From positions 1 through 40,737 of the IMG/VR virus record IMGVR_UViG_3300048582_000265: a DNA stretch of 40,737 nucleotides; one strand, given 5' to 3'. A program made the position numbers and the translations under genes. Positions 30,693 to 40,294 of the stretch are shown piece after piece; the stretch's first letter is position 1; the number at the start of each line of letters is the position of its first letter. The notes under the pieces were generated by a model. The model had not been told where the DNA came from. It saw only the letters and a program-made list of their open reading frames with translations, and made no database searches. The stretch comes from a virus.

Positions 30693-31211
30693 ATGAGTTA
30701 TACAGATTGGCGAGATTATTTTAAGACACTTGCAGAAAAACACAAGCAAGTGCTTCATGTTGAAGGTTCAAAAAAGAAATTCTTTGAATCAACAATGGAA
30801 GAAGTTCTTTTCGGTATTCAACATCAGTTGCCTAGTCCCGAACAGGGTGCATTTATCATTTTTGTGCCTTACTTGGATAGAGTAAAATCGAATGAAGAAA
30901 ATCCAGAACCAATTCGTGCGCGCGAAATCATGTATTTCATCATGCAATCAGCAGGAAAATTAAATCCAAAATTGGAAACGGATGCTCGAAGTTTATGCGG
31001 AACAATCAACGATGATTTCATTCGAAGATTCAAATACGATTCTGCAAACGATTTGCCAATTTGGGAAAATAGTTTCGATTCGGCTTCTCAAGTATCAGTT
31101 TTGCCACACGAATTCAATGTCAGTGGTGTAAAATTTGTTGGTGTGCAAGTTGTTGTTTCCTTGAATTTGATTTTCGATGATTGCTATAATTCAAATGCTT
31201 GGAATCAATGA
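30693..31211 (+). CDS. Tail protein, 172 aa, function unknown
   Basis: 172 aa from ATG 30693 (MSYTDWRDYFKTLAEKHKQ), abutting late promoter 4. An in-frame start at 30672 would lie inside the promoter. N-terminal helices are followed by beta-rich blocks (GAFIIFVPYLDRV; GVKFVGVQVVVSLNLIFDD). The place after the tape measure suggests a tail tip or terminator part. It overlaps the next gene by 4 bases (ATGA). Confidence 0.6.
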   Translation: MSYTDWRDYFKTLAEKHKQVLHVEGSKKKFFESTMEEVLFGIQHQLPSPEQGAFIIFVPYLDRVKSNEENPEPIRAREIMYFIMQSAGKLNPKLETDARSLCGTINDDFIRRFKYDSANDLPIWENSFDSASQVSVLPHEFNVSGVKFVGVQVVVSLNLIFDDCYNSNAWNQ

Positions 31212-33748
31212 TATATTTATTAGAACAACCAGCTCCATGTGCATTGACTAAAAATTCAATGTTGTTTAGGGTAAAATCTTCACAGTTTTTTCCATCTGAA
31301 AAAATTTATCCTAAAATTAGGCTCGAATTTGCGCAAAGTTTTTCTGCTGGATATTTCTTTGAATTTGCTTTTGTAAATCCTGAAACATTAGGAAAAGAAT
31401 ATGTACGTTTCAGAACCTTAAATTCAGTTGCTAATGAAGGCGATGTGCAAGGATATTTGTCTCCAATTTCATTGGCAACATTTACAACTGAATTGATTGA
31501 AGCTTTAAAGGGAATCAAGAAATTGAATTCTTATTACGATGTTGTTTTGGTTGATAATGGGAAAATTGATATCGTGGCCAAAGAAGCCATAGAAGAATTG
31601 ATTCCTCAAGATGTTGACGAAAATTTGAATGAAGGTTTATTTACTTTCACTTATACGATTTCATCAAGTTTCAATGATCCATCTGAGCGTGAAGGATATC
31701 AAATGAAAGCGTTGGTTTTTTACAATGATCCTGGAAAGGATTTGGATTCGCTTTCAGAATTTGAATTGATTTCCACATTGGATATTGCTTTGGATGAAAA
31801 TGCAGAAGGATTTTTGGATGTAAGCGAATTGATTAATGGGAAAATTGAAAGTGAATGGGATGAAATTCCAATTCCACCATATAGCAATTCATTGAATCCA
31901 GATTTATGGTTTAAGTTGCCAAACTTAAGACAATACTACGTTCAATTTAAAGAATTTTGGAATAATGAACCAGTTGAAAATCAAATTGAATCATCACGAT
32001 TATTTGCACATTGGGGTGGAATTTCAACAGATGATGAAGTAACCAATGAAGGAATCAATCACATTTTGACTGCAAAACAATTTTTAACGTGGATTCCTTC
32101 AGGAAAATTCATCAATAAAGGTCAAATTGATTTCTTGTATTTCATGAATGATAATCAAGAAAAATCTTGCTATTTGAAATTAAACGTGTGGACCAATTTT
32201 GGTTTATCAACTTACATTATAACTTATATTGATTTGAAGAAATTTCAAAGTTTTGGATTTTTCTCAAACATTGAAAACTACATAAACAATCCAAATACAG
32301 AAGAATTATTTATTCTTGGTGATGGTGAAAAAGTTATAAAATATGAATTTCAAGTTTATCAATATAATTTAGAAATTGAAGATTATAACGATGAACCAGC
32401 TTGTACTTTTTTATACTACTATGAAGATTTGTGCCAAAAGAAATATATTTTGTATTTCAATTCATTTGGGGTTGCTGAATCATTCTCCACAAATGCCACT
32501 TGGAAGGAAACCATGAACGTTTCTCGCGAAGTTGCATCACGTGGATTGCTTTACAATAATTCGCATCTTAGAGCAAAGAATTTCACGTTCTCATCACAGC
32601 ACCAAAATTCAATCATTTTGGAATCTTCCATGATGAAACGTTTAGCGGCCAATCGTCTGCAATCAATGATCAATTCAACTTATGCTTTCATTTTTGAAAA
32701 TGAACGTTGGATTCCAGCAATAATCGAAACTACGAAACAAGATGTGTTTTCGCTTTCAAACTTTGTGCAAACGATTGAATTGGAATTGTTAAAAGCAAAT
32801 TCAAGTGACAGGGCATCATTTTTCCCAACATTGCCAAGCCTAGAAGTTCAAAAAAATGGTTATGGTTTAGATTTAATTTTATTACTGAATGGCTTGAATA
32901 TTTCAGCAATGGAGAATTTATTCATTTACAATCAAACTGGAGCTCAAGTAAAAGAATTAATCTTTGATGATGTGAATTTTAAGTATGCAATTCCTGCAAC
33001 TCCTTCAGATTGGGAAACTGAAATGCTGGTACCTGGTATTTATTCCTACAAAGCCAATGTAACTTTAAGTGATGGAACTCAAAAACAGATGCAAGGAGTT
33101 TTTGAATACAAATATGAACAAATGAGTTTCTTGCTTGGTGGAACTGGAACCAAAACAATCACGCTGGCATCTTACAACACAACTTACAGTGATGTACTTA
33201 TTGGCTACAATTTAGCACAAACAAATGCAAATTTAGTTACAGTTGATATTCATCCAACGGCTAATATTTCACCATCTTATGCACGAAATGGATTTAAAAG
33301 AATCTATTTTCAGGCACCAAGTTTTGAAGATGTGAACTTCTTTCAAAGTAATGGAGCATCCATAAAAGATTTGAATTTAGATGCGTTTTACAATTTGAAA
33401 AATCTGAACATTCTAAATCAATTAATTGAAGGAACTTTTTATTTGAATCGTTTGTCAAAACTAGAAAATGTAAATTTGGTTGATACTCCAATCACAGCAC
33501 TTTCAATTGGATTTTTGCCTAATATTTTGATTTTCGCAATTGATAACTTAGACCTGGATGAAATTGCCTTAGAAGATTTCATTCGTGAATTTTGGAATTT
33601 CAGAAAAATGTATGGGCATCATGTAGATATTTACCTTACAAATACGGTTATTGCAAATGCAGAAACGTTGGCCATGATTAATGGAACTGGAATTTATGCT
33701 GGTGATGGATTGGTAAATAATGATTTCACAGTAACAATCACACCATGA
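31208..33748 (+). CDS. Large tail protein with C-terminal LRR-like segment
   Basis: 846 aa from ATG 31208 (MIYLLEQPAPCALTKNSM), at an ATGA overlap. The body (to about residue 600) is beta-rich, followed by an Ig-like region (GAQVKELIFDDVNFKYAIPA). The last 170 residues have leucine-rich-repeat-like spacing (DLNLDAFYNLKNLNIL; LSKLENVNLVDTPITAL; LPNILIFAIDNLDLDEIAL). LRRs bind proteins, so this end may face a host receptor. Position after the tape measure fits a tail tip or baseplate protein. Confidence 0.6.
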   Translation: MIYLLEQPAPCALTKNSMLFRVKSSQFFPSEKIYPKIRLEFAQSFSAGYFFEFAFVNPETLGKEYVRFRTLNSVANEGDVQGYLSPISLATFTTELIEALKGIKKLNSYYDVVLVDNGKIDIVAKEAIEELIPQDVDENLNEGLFTFTYTISSSFNDPSEREGYQMKALVFYNDPGKDLDSLSEFELISTLDIALDENAEGFLDVSELINGKIESEWDEIPIPPYSNSLNPDLWFKLPNLRQYYVQFKEFWNNEPVENQIESSRLFAHWGGISTDDEVTNEGINHILTAKQFLTWIPSGKFINKGQIDFLYFMNDNQEKSCYLKLNVWTNFGLSTYIITYIDLKKFQSFGFFSNIENYINNPNTEELFILGDGEKVIKYEFQVYQYNLEIEDYNDEPACTFLYYYEDLCQKKYILYFNSFGVAESFSTNATWKETMNVSREVASRGLLYNNSHLRAKNFTFSSQHQNSIILESSMMKRLAANRLQSMINSTYAFIFENERWIPAIIETTKQDVFSLSNFVQTIELELLKANSSDRASFFPTLPSLEVQKNGYGLDLILLLNGLNISAMENLFIYNQTGAQVKELIFDDVNFKYAIPATPSDWETEMLVPGIYSYKANVTLSDGTQKQMQGVFEYKYEQMSFLLGGTGTKTITLASYNTTYSDVLIGYNLAQTNANLVTVDIHPTANISPSYARNGFKRIYFQAPSFEDVNFFQSNGASIKDLNLDAFYNLKNLNILNQLIEGTFYLNRLSKLENVNLVDTPITALSIGFLPNILIFAIDNLDLDEIALEDFIREFWNFRKMYGHHVDIYLTNTVIANAETLAMINGTGIYAGDGLVNNDFTVTITP

Positions 33749-35601
33749 TAACTGTAAAAGTCAACGGAAAATTTATTGACCTAGATCCTGAAATTAAAAT
33801 TCAGATGAAGGTGGAAAATCCTTTGTTTTCTGCGAGTTTCATAAATGAAGGTTATTCTTATTCATTTTCTTTGCCAAGAACCGAAAAAAACAAACTTCTG
33901 CTTAAAAAACAAGAAGCAACTTTTGATGTTTTTGTAAAAGGAATTTGGATGTTTCGTTCCTACATCGTTTCATTCAGTGACAATTCAGATACAATTGATG
34001 TGAATGTGATTACAGAAGGGAAATATTTCAGAAAAAAATGTGAAGAAATCAAATTTGCTGAATTGGATTTGCAAGTGGTTCAAATTTGTGATGAAACTGA
34101 TGTTCCAGCAATAAAGATTTCAAAGTGGGAAGCATATATGCAATCAACACTTTCTATTCCAAAATTAGAACAAACACATGTTTTTCCACACATTACTTCT
34201 CCATTTGGTTACGATTTGGAAGAAGATGTTGAACCTGGAGAATATAACAGTGTTTTTGAGTGGGGCGAAAAATTGTTGAATAGAAATATTTTTGGAGAAT
34301 ACAAATTAGGATATCAAACGCCATTGGCATTGGGGAATAAACAATGGATAACTTCTGTTGCTCCATGCTTGAAAGCGAATTATTTATTGAATAAAATATT
34401 AGACAAATTCGGCTTAAAAGTGCGCGTAAATGAATTAAAAAACATACCTGAATTTGTTGATCTATTTATTTTCAATAATTATGTGTTAGATAAATTAGAA
34501 GAGTTTGGACCAACGACACAATACAATGTTCATGGAACAGAAATAAACGAGCAAAATCATGTAACAAATACAAATCTATATAGTTTATTGCAACTTTTAA
34601 ATGAAGTATTTGATGCTTATTTTGTGATTGAAAAAACGCAAATTGATATTCTTATTTCAAAAAACAGAATTAAATCAAAGCCGAACAATGAAACAAAGTT
34701 TTTTTCTGATATTTACAATAAAGATAAATCAATTGTTATAAGTGGAAGCAATTTTTCTTATGAAATTGATGATACTTTAAACATATATTACAGAACATTT
34801 GATATGGATGGTGATCCTAATGTATCAGGTAATTTCATTTATCCTTATAACACCCGAAATTATCCTAATTCAAAATTGACTAATTCAGAAAATCAATTAA
34901 CTGCAACACCTATAAATACATTTTGTTTTGGTGCATTTAATGGTATGCCAAGAACAAATGCTGAATATATAGATCAAATTGGAAATACAGCAGAATTATG
35001 GAAAAATTATGCATATGGTCAGATTTTCTCCAGGGCAAATTCACCTTTTAGATATAAATCTGATTTGTATGAAAACGATGCCGAAATATTTGATAAAATA
35101 TACTTTGGTTGTTTTCGTGGGATTTATGATTCAGTTCAGCCATTTTTCAACGAAACAACTGGAATATATGAACCAGCTGGAAATGTAACTTTTGATCACC
35201 CATTTACATACAGTTTTAAAGTTGGCGGTTTTTTAGGTCAAACAGTTTCAACAGAAATTGATATCAAACATGTTTTTGGATTTTCATCGGTTTACATCAA
35301 TGAAGATGATAATTGCTTTGATTATTACAAAAAAGATAAACTAGCATTATTGTACAATTCTGAAAACAATACAAAGTTGGCTCAATTTCCATTTTTCAAA
35401 CTTCTAAAATTGTTAAAATGGGATGATATCAAACACGTAATTCAACAAAAAAACGAGTCCTTTCAAGGATTTGCAAAAAGTTATTCCTTTACATTATCAA
35501 ATCAGGGAATTTCGGCAACAGAAGTTGAATATGTTGTAAGAAATAAAGACTTGAAAGGCGAGTTTAACGATGATTTTGGAAATGATTATAATATTGAGTG
35601 A
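33745..35601 (+). CDS. Tail tip / distal tail protein, 618 aa
   Basis: 618 aa opening MITVKVNGKFIDLDPEIKI, then SFSLPRTEKNKLLLKK. Such a beginning is known to me from Bacteroidota phage tail proteins. It is beta-rich throughout, with many aromatic residues and no enzymatic motif. Genes in this place usually form the tail hub or the platform for fibres. It overlaps both neighbours (ATGA, then a one-base overlap). Confidence 0.6.
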   Translation: MITVKVNGKFIDLDPEIKIQMKVENPLFSASFINEGYSYSFSLPRTEKNKLLLKKQEATFDVFVKGIWMFRSYIVSFSDNSDTIDVNVITEGKYFRKKCEEIKFAELDLQVVQICDETDVPAIKISKWEAYMQSTLSIPKLEQTHVFPHITSPFGYDLEEDVEPGEYNSVFEWGEKLLNRNIFGEYKLGYQTPLALGNKQWITSVAPCLKANYLLNKILDKFGLKVRVNELKNIPEFVDLFIFNNYVLDKLEEFGPTTQYNVHGTEINEQNHVTNTNLYSLLQLLNEVFDAYFVIEKTQIDILISKNRIKSKPNNETKFFSDIYNKDKSIVISGSNFSYEIDDTLNIYYRTFDMDGDPNVSGNFIYPYNTRNYPNSKLTNSENQLTATPINTFCFGAFNGMPRTNAEYIDQIGNTAELWKNYAYGQIFSRANSPFRYKSDLYENDAEIFDKIYFGCFRGIYDSVQPFFNETTGIYEPAGNVTFDHPFTYSFKVGGFLGQTVSTEIDIKHVFGFSSVYINEDDNCFDYYKKDKLALLYNSENNTKLAQFPFFKLLKLLKWDDIKHVIQQKNESFQGFAKSYSFTLSNQGISATEVEYVVRNKDLKGEFNDDFGNDYNIE

Positions 35602-37184
35602 TGGCACTAAGTAGAGCAGATTTAAAAATTTTGAAAACCAAATATTTTCCTACCAATGGAAGGCAATTGGTTAATGCATCAGATGCTCGAAAGTTTTTTG
35701 ATGCAATCATTGAAAGTGCTGTTAATACCGTTGATGATGGTACAACAATTGCAAATGTAAATGCAGATTGGTTGGCAACATCAGGAGCAGCAGAAATTTT
35801 AAATAAGCCTTCAACATTTACGCCTTCATCTCATACGCATATCATTTCTGCAATTACAGGCTTACAAGATGCTTTGGATTTATTGGCTTCAATCATTTAT
35901 GTTGATGGTGAAATAGATGGACTTCAAACTCAAATTGATGGCATAACTACATTGTTGAATTCTGATAACATCAATTTAGATACTATTCAAGAAATAGTTG
36001 ATGCGATTGAAGATGTTCAAACTTGGATTGCAACTATTATTATAAATGATTTAACAACTGGTGGAACTACCAAAGCACTTTCTGCACAGCAAGGAGTTGT
36101 TTTGAAAGGTTTGATTGATACACTTACTTCAGCAGTGGACCTAAATACAACACATAGAGGTTTAACAAACAATCCCCACAGTGTTACAAAGGCTCAAGTA
36201 GGTTTGTCAAATGTTGACAATACAAGCGATGCAGATAAACCAGTTTCAACTGCTCAAGCAACTGCAATTGGTTTAAAAGAAGATGCTGCAAACAAATCAA
36301 CTTCACCTGGAGATAGTTCAAGCACAACAAAGTTTCCTGTATGGAGCGCAATTGTTTCTTACTTTTCAGCATCTCAAATTAGAAGTGTTTTAGGCATTTC
36401 AACTTTAAGTGGTTCAAATACTGGTGATGAAACAACTTCTTCCATCCAAACAAAAAGGCCTTTAAAAACTGTAAACGGAAATAGTTTAGAAGGAACAGGA
36501 GATGTTTCAATAACTGGTGGTGATACTTTGGTTTCAGAAGGTGCATTGATTAATTCTGCATCATCAAAAGCAACTCCTGTTGATGCTGATCAAGTAGGAT
36601 TGATGGATTCTGCTGCTTCAAATGTGCTCAAAAAACTTTCATGGGCAAATATTAAAGCAACTTTAAAAACATATTTTGATACTTTATATGTAGATAAAAC
36701 TTGGAAACCAGTGCAAATTCCTATTGGAGCAATGCTCACTTCAGGTGCAACTTATGCGGCCAATACTGGAGCAGGAATTTACATTTCAATGAGTGGTGGT
36801 GCTGCTGATGATTCTATATTTTTCAACATTCATTTGATGGATGGAAATGGAATTGCATACGATGGCAGTACCATAAAATTAAGAATTCATGCAAGAACTT
36901 CATCCAATGGAGTTGCAGCAGATACAGTTGGACTTTTATTGAATTATGCTTTTGTGAAACCAACAGATAATTCAATGACTAAGGTCACAAATGTAGCACA
37001 GCAAAACATAGATGTTTCAACACGTTTGCAAGATATAGAATTTGAAGTTGATTTGGCCAACATGGCTGGAACTGCTGGTGATGAAATATTGCAAGTTACC
37101 ATCATCAGAAATTCAACTGGAGCATCTGCTGATAGTTACACAGGAAATTTTAGAATTACAGGCATTGAAATCGTAAAAGTATAA
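35601..37184 (+). CDS. Tail fibre protein
   Basis: 527 aa from ATG 35601 (MALSRADLKILKTK). Fibre signatures: SHTHIISAITGLQDAL at about 77-92, DLTTGGTTKALSAQQGV at about 150-166, and PHSVTKAQVGLSNVDNTSDA then KPVSTAQATAIGLKE (about 192-230), a repeat-type motif of trimeric phage fibres. The C-terminal 170 residues form a separate beta-rich domain ending FRITGIEIVKV, probably the receptor-binding tip. No fibre-cleaving or sialidase motif is seen. Confidence 0.85.
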   Translation: MALSRADLKILKTKYFPTNGRQLVNASDARKFFDAIIESAVNTVDDGTTIANVNADWLATSGAAEILNKPSTFTPSSHTHIISAITGLQDALDLLASIIYVDGEIDGLQTQIDGITTLLNSDNINLDTIQEIVDAIEDVQTWIATIIINDLTTGGTTKALSAQQGVVLKGLIDTLTSAVDLNTTHRGLTNNPHSVTKAQVGLSNVDNTSDADKPVSTAQATAIGLKEDAANKSTSPGDSSSTTKFPVWSAIVSYFSASQIRSVLGISTLSGSNTGDETTSSIQTKRPLKTVNGNSLEGTGDVSITGGDTLVSEGALINSASSKATPVDADQVGLMDSAASNVLKKLSWANIKATLKTYFDTLYVDKTWKPVQIPIGAMLTSGATYAANTGAGIYISMSGGAADDSIFFNIHLMDGNGIAYDGSTIKLRIHARTSSNGVAADTVGLLLNYAFVKPTDNSMTKVTNVAQQNIDVSTRLQDIEFEVDLANMAGTAGDEILQVTIIRNSTGASADSYTGNFRITGIEIVKV

Positions 37185-37186
37185 TT

Positions 37187-37558
37187 ATGAATTTTTTCGC
37201 AAAAGAATATGATTTAACAACAATTGAAGGATTCAAAGAATACTTATGTTATTTATGTGATCTAAAAGTTGCAACACAAAATGCTGCAGGTTTTACTTTT
37301 GATGGAAAACAATTTTCCCTTTCAGAAAAAGCACAATTCAATTGGCTTTCATTGTTGACACTTCAATCAACACTTACATTTCCAAAACAAATTGGCACAT
37401 TGGATAATACTGGATATTCACTTTCTCAAGCGAATTTAATGCCATTCATAGGAACTGCACTTTCAGCAGTTGATGCAACATTGGAAGAATGCAGGAGCAA
37501 AAAAGCTTTAATAATGGATTGCGCAACGATGGAAGAATTAAAACAAATAACTGTTTAA
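37187..37558 (+). CDS. Putative fibre-associated protein or assembly chaperone
   Basis: 123 aa. FTFDGKQFSLSEKAQFNW resembles the Fdg-x-F/S-x-x-x-Q-x-x-W pattern in tail fibre assembly (DUF4376-like) proteins; it is followed by a helical body (ALSAVDATLEECRSKK). It sits 2 bases behind the fibre gene, as fibre chaperones do. Tentative. Confidence 0.45.
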   Translation: MNFFAKEYDLTTIEGFKEYLCYLCDLKVATQNAAGFTFDGKQFSLSEKAQFNWLSLLTLQSTLTFPKQIGTLDNTGYSLSQANLMPFIGTALSAVDATLEECRSKKALIMDCATMEELKQITV

Positions 37559-37561
37559 ATT

Positions 37562-38137
37562 ATGAATCAACTAGATAAAACAAAAGTCTACAACGTTTTG
37601 TGCAGACGTAAACTTAGCTTAAATTCTCCTAAATCTTGGGCATCATTTCTGATTAGAATTTTCAGCAAATCAGAAATTGATCATGTTGGTTTTACCTATT
37701 TCAAAGAAGAAGTAAAAGCATGGTTGCAAGCTGAAGCAACTACTGGAAAAGCAAAAATTTTAACTTTAGAAGAATGGCACAACCATGCAACAAATGCAAA
37801 GATGGAAGTTTGGATTCAAGAAGATAGAATGGCAACTGATCGCCGCGAACAAATGATTGCTTATGCTGAAGCTTCAAACGGAAAATTGAAATATGATTTC
37901 TTTGGTTTGTTGTGGATGGCCATTTACATCAAACGAAAAATTTGGTTAGGCAGAAAACGAAATCAAGATGATCGCCAATTTTGTTCAGAATTTTATTTCA
38001 ATGCCAAAGGAATTGAAGGTGCACAATACAAAACGCCTAAAGATGTTTACTTAGCAGGAAATGAAGTTATAGGAAAACTCATTGATGTTAGCCTTGGAAA
38101 ACCTTTTATTGTTGAACATTTAAGAATTCCATCCTAA
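37562..38137 (+). CDS. Permuted papain-fold (YiiX/NlpC-P60-like) hydrolase
   Basis: 191 aa. The catalytic order is permuted: His41 in EIDHVGFTYF comes before Cys141 in QFCSEFYF, as in YiiX-type members of the NlpC/P60 superfamily. These enzymes act on cell-wall peptides or lipid linkages. Located among fibre genes, it may help DNA entry by local wall cleavage rather than final lysis. It shares a one-base overlap with the following gene. Confidence 0.65.
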   Translation: MNQLDKTKVYNVLCRRKLSLNSPKSWASFLIRIFSKSEIDHVGFTYFKEEVKAWLQAEATTGKAKILTLEEWHNHATNAKMEVWIQEDRMATDRREQMIAYAEASNGKLKYDFFGLLWMAIYIKRKIWLGRKRNQDDRQFCSEFYFNAKGIEGAQYKTPKDVYLAGNEVIGKLIDVSLGKPFIVEHLRIPS

Positions 38138-38706
38138 TGACAATTAAAGGCTTAACATTCAATTGTGGTGGCAAAATCGTACCAGGAACAATTTACATCA
38201 TGTATTTTGTTGCCTCATGCGATATTGAAACTTTTCCAGCCATAAAAACAACAACTGCAATTGGCGATGGAATCACATTGGATGGCAATATTGTATTGAA
38301 AGCAGGCAAAACTTTTAAACGTGTTACCATCATCACAAACACTGGGCGCATCAAGCACGAAGGCGTTGGAACTGAAACTTCCAAATCTTACAGCAATGCC
38401 TTAGATATAAAAATGCCAAAAGATATTGCTTCAGATGAATGGTTCAATGATATGCAAAATTTTGAAGGTGTAGTATTGGTACGTGAAAAAGTTGGAAGAT
38501 ACAGAACATTTGGCAATATTGATTCTCCTGCTTTTTTTGAAGTAACAAATGGAGATACAGGAGCAGTTTTAGCAGATGAAAACGCTTGGAACGCAACTTT
38601 AAAAGATGAAGTTGGTAATGTTGCACCAATTTATACTGGAAATATTGTGACAGAAATTTTATCTGGCGGTTTCAGTAGTGGTTTTAGTAGTGGATTTAAT
38701 ATTTAA
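38137..38706 (+). CDS. Structural protein paralogous to 4447-4971 (paralogue B)
   Basis: 189 aa with the same order of blocks as the protein in late unit 1: FPAIKTTT, DGNIVLKAGK, NTGRIKHEGVG, PKDIASDEW and a GR-rich then TGN end. It has an extra C-terminal tail, GGFSSGFSSGFNI, with a repeated Ser-Gly-Phe unit absent from paralogue A. Placed with fibre genes, it may be an adsorption or tip version of the tube or decoration protein. Duplication inside one phage genome is clear; division of labour is inference. Confidence 0.6.
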   Translation: MTIKGLTFNCGGKIVPGTIYIMYFVASCDIETFPAIKTTTAIGDGITLDGNIVLKAGKTFKRVTIITNTGRIKHEGVGTETSKSYSNALDIKMPKDIASDEWFNDMQNFEGVVLVREKVGRYRTFGNIDSPAFFEVTNGDTGAVLADENAWNATLKDEVGNVAPIYTGNIVTEILSGGFSSGFSSGFNI

Positions 38707-38718
38707 AATGTAGAAATA

Positions 38719-39693
38719 ATGAATGTTCAAGAATTAATTGATGAAATAGCTTTAAAATTTCCAGACAATTCAGCTGGTGAAATTACTGAAGCAGTGATGC
38801 GTGCCTTTTTAACTGAATTAGCTAATAGAAGTGAGTTTAAATCTGAAAGTTTAAACATTGAATCCACTACAGGTCAAGTCAATTTGAAAGCTTTTACAGA
38901 GGCTTTAATTTATGGACTTGCTGTTTATATTTCAAATAGTGATGATACAAATTATATTGACTTTGGAGCGAGTGGTGGAGATATTGAAATAAATTCAGTT
39001 GAAGGAAATATAAATATATTGTCAGCTTTAATAATGGCTTTAAAGGGAAGTCAAGTCACTATTTCAAACATAAATGGCAATTCTTATTTGAGAGTTCATG
39101 AGGTAGGAAATTACGCAAAAATGGAGAGTGGCGATGGAGAGGATTTAGAACTTTCAGTAAATTGTGATTCGAATACAGGAGAATTAAATATCAAAGCAAC
39201 TGATGGAGTAAATGAATCATTAATTAAATTACTTCCAGATGGAAACATAAACTTAAATTCTCTTTTGTTTACGCTTTTAATTGGCGGTCAATTAAGTTTA
39301 ACAACTGGAGATTCTGCAACAATTGAAGCAGGAGCAGAATTAATGTTAAAATCTCTTTTAGCTAATCTAAAGATTCAATCTCCTAATGGAATTATAACAG
39401 TTGGAAGTGAATTTGCTCCATTCAATCCATTCCAGCATATAGAAATTGATTCAAATGGAGTTTCAGGAAGTGTTGCTGTAAGATCATCAGATGGTACAAA
39501 AACTTCTCAAATGAACTTAAGTAATGGTAGAATCATATTTAATGCAGAAGATAATGTTTTTGTAATAACTGGTTCAACAGGTATAGGCTTACCGATTTAT
39601 GCAAATGATGCTGCTGCTGATTCAGATACAAATTTGCCTCAAGGCGCTTTATACAAATTAACTGGAAACAGAGCAACTTTTCAAAAACCATAA
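38719..39693 (+). CDS. Second tail fibre or tip protein
   Basis: 324 aa. An N-terminal helical anchor (NVQELIDEIALKFPDNSAG) precedes a repetitive beta-helix-like body with short strands and Asn/Gly/Asp turns (GDIEINSVEGNINILSA; GNINLNSLLFTLLIGGQLSL). It ends GLPIYANDAAADSDTNLPQG and ALYKLTGNRATF, a tip I know from Bacteroidota phage fibres. It probably forms a trimer. It lies between paralogue B and the endolysin. Confidence 0.65.
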   Translation: MNVQELIDEIALKFPDNSAGEITEAVMRAFLTELANRSEFKSESLNIESTTGQVNLKAFTEALIYGLAVYISNSDDTNYIDFGASGGDIEINSVEGNINILSALIMALKGSQVTISNINGNSYLRVHEVGNYAKMESGDGEDLELSVNCDSNTGELNIKATDGVNESLIKLLPDGNINLNSLLFTLLIGGQLSLTTGDSATIEAGAELMLKSLLANLKIQSPNGIITVGSEFAPFNPFQHIEIDSNGVSGSVAVRSSDGTKTSQMNLSNGRIIFNAEDNVFVITGSTGIGLPIYANDAAADSDTNLPQGALYKLTGNRATFQKP

Positions 39694-39703
39694 TTTTTTA
39701 ATC

Positions 39704-40198
39704 ATGTCAAATTCAGAACAAATAGTTTCGATTGCCAAAACGTATATTGGCAAAAAGGAGATATCAGGAAACAAAGGATTTTTGGATAAAATCTTTGAAG
39801 CCGAAATGAAAGCAAATGGTTGGTACATGGGTGCTCCATGGTGCGCATTTTTTGTAAGAACAATTTGGAGCAAATGCAACCAAAAAGTAAAATACATTAA
39901 TGGTTCAGCAGTTAGATCATACAAAGCTTTGGATGAAAGTGCCGAATACGAAAAATCAGCAGTTCCAAAAATTGGAGCATTGGTTGTTTGGAGATCATAC
40001 AAGAATGGCAAACCATTATCAACTGGTCATGTTGGAATAGTTACTTCAGTTTCTTCAGATTCTTTTGAAACCATAGAAGGAAATACAACCGATAAAGGTG
40101 GACGTGAAGGAATAATGGTTGCAACTAGAATTCGACACTATGAATGGAACAGAGTCAACGGCCTCAGATTACTTGGTTTCATAAATCCTATTGATTAA
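39704..40198 (+). CDS. CHAP-domain endolysin
   Basis: 164 aa. CHAP/NlpC-P60 amidase motifs are visible: Cys47 (GAPWCAFFV), His109 (STGHVGIV) and Glu125/Asn127 (TIEGNTT). It has no cell-wall-binding domain and no signal peptide, so it would cross the membrane through the holin pore. It would cut peptidoglycan peptide bonds. It is the last gene of late unit 4, 24 kb from the holin-spanin cassette, so lysis genes are split over two late units. Confidence 0.85.
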   Translation: MSNSEQIVSIAKTYIGKKEISGNKGFLDKIFEAEMKANGWYMGAPWCAFFVRTIWSKCNQKVKYINGSAVRSYKALDESAEYEKSAVPKIGALVVWRSYKNGKPLSTGHVGIVTSVSSDSFETIEGNTTDKGGREGIMVATRIRHYEWNRVNGLRLLGFINPID

Positions 40199-40260
40199 GT
40201 TCAAATAGCTCTTTGACGTATTGGAAATCGTGAATCTTTATTGACGTATAGATCACCATT

Positions 40261-40294
40261 AAAAGCTCATCACTCGTTGATGGGCTTTTTTTTT
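40261..40294 (+). terminator. Rho-independent terminator of late unit 4
   Basis: AAAAGCTCATCA and TGATGGGCTTTT pair over 12 bases (one T-G wobble) around loop CTCGT and end in a T-run. It ends the structural genes before the origin. Confidence 0.92.

Noticed and set aside
30911-30930. Another GCGCGC block (GTGCGCGCG) as a fifth late promoter
   Set aside because: It is inside a structural gene and encodes IRARE; no GTCCTTT before it and no AATTTTG or ATG after it at the right distance. The similar block near 14961 is also coding.
40213-40249. TTGACGTAT direct repeats as a promoter or operator pair
   Set aside because: Only two copies, 28 bases apart, no -7 element nearby and no gene downstream before the terminator. 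Kept as a note in the end-region entry.
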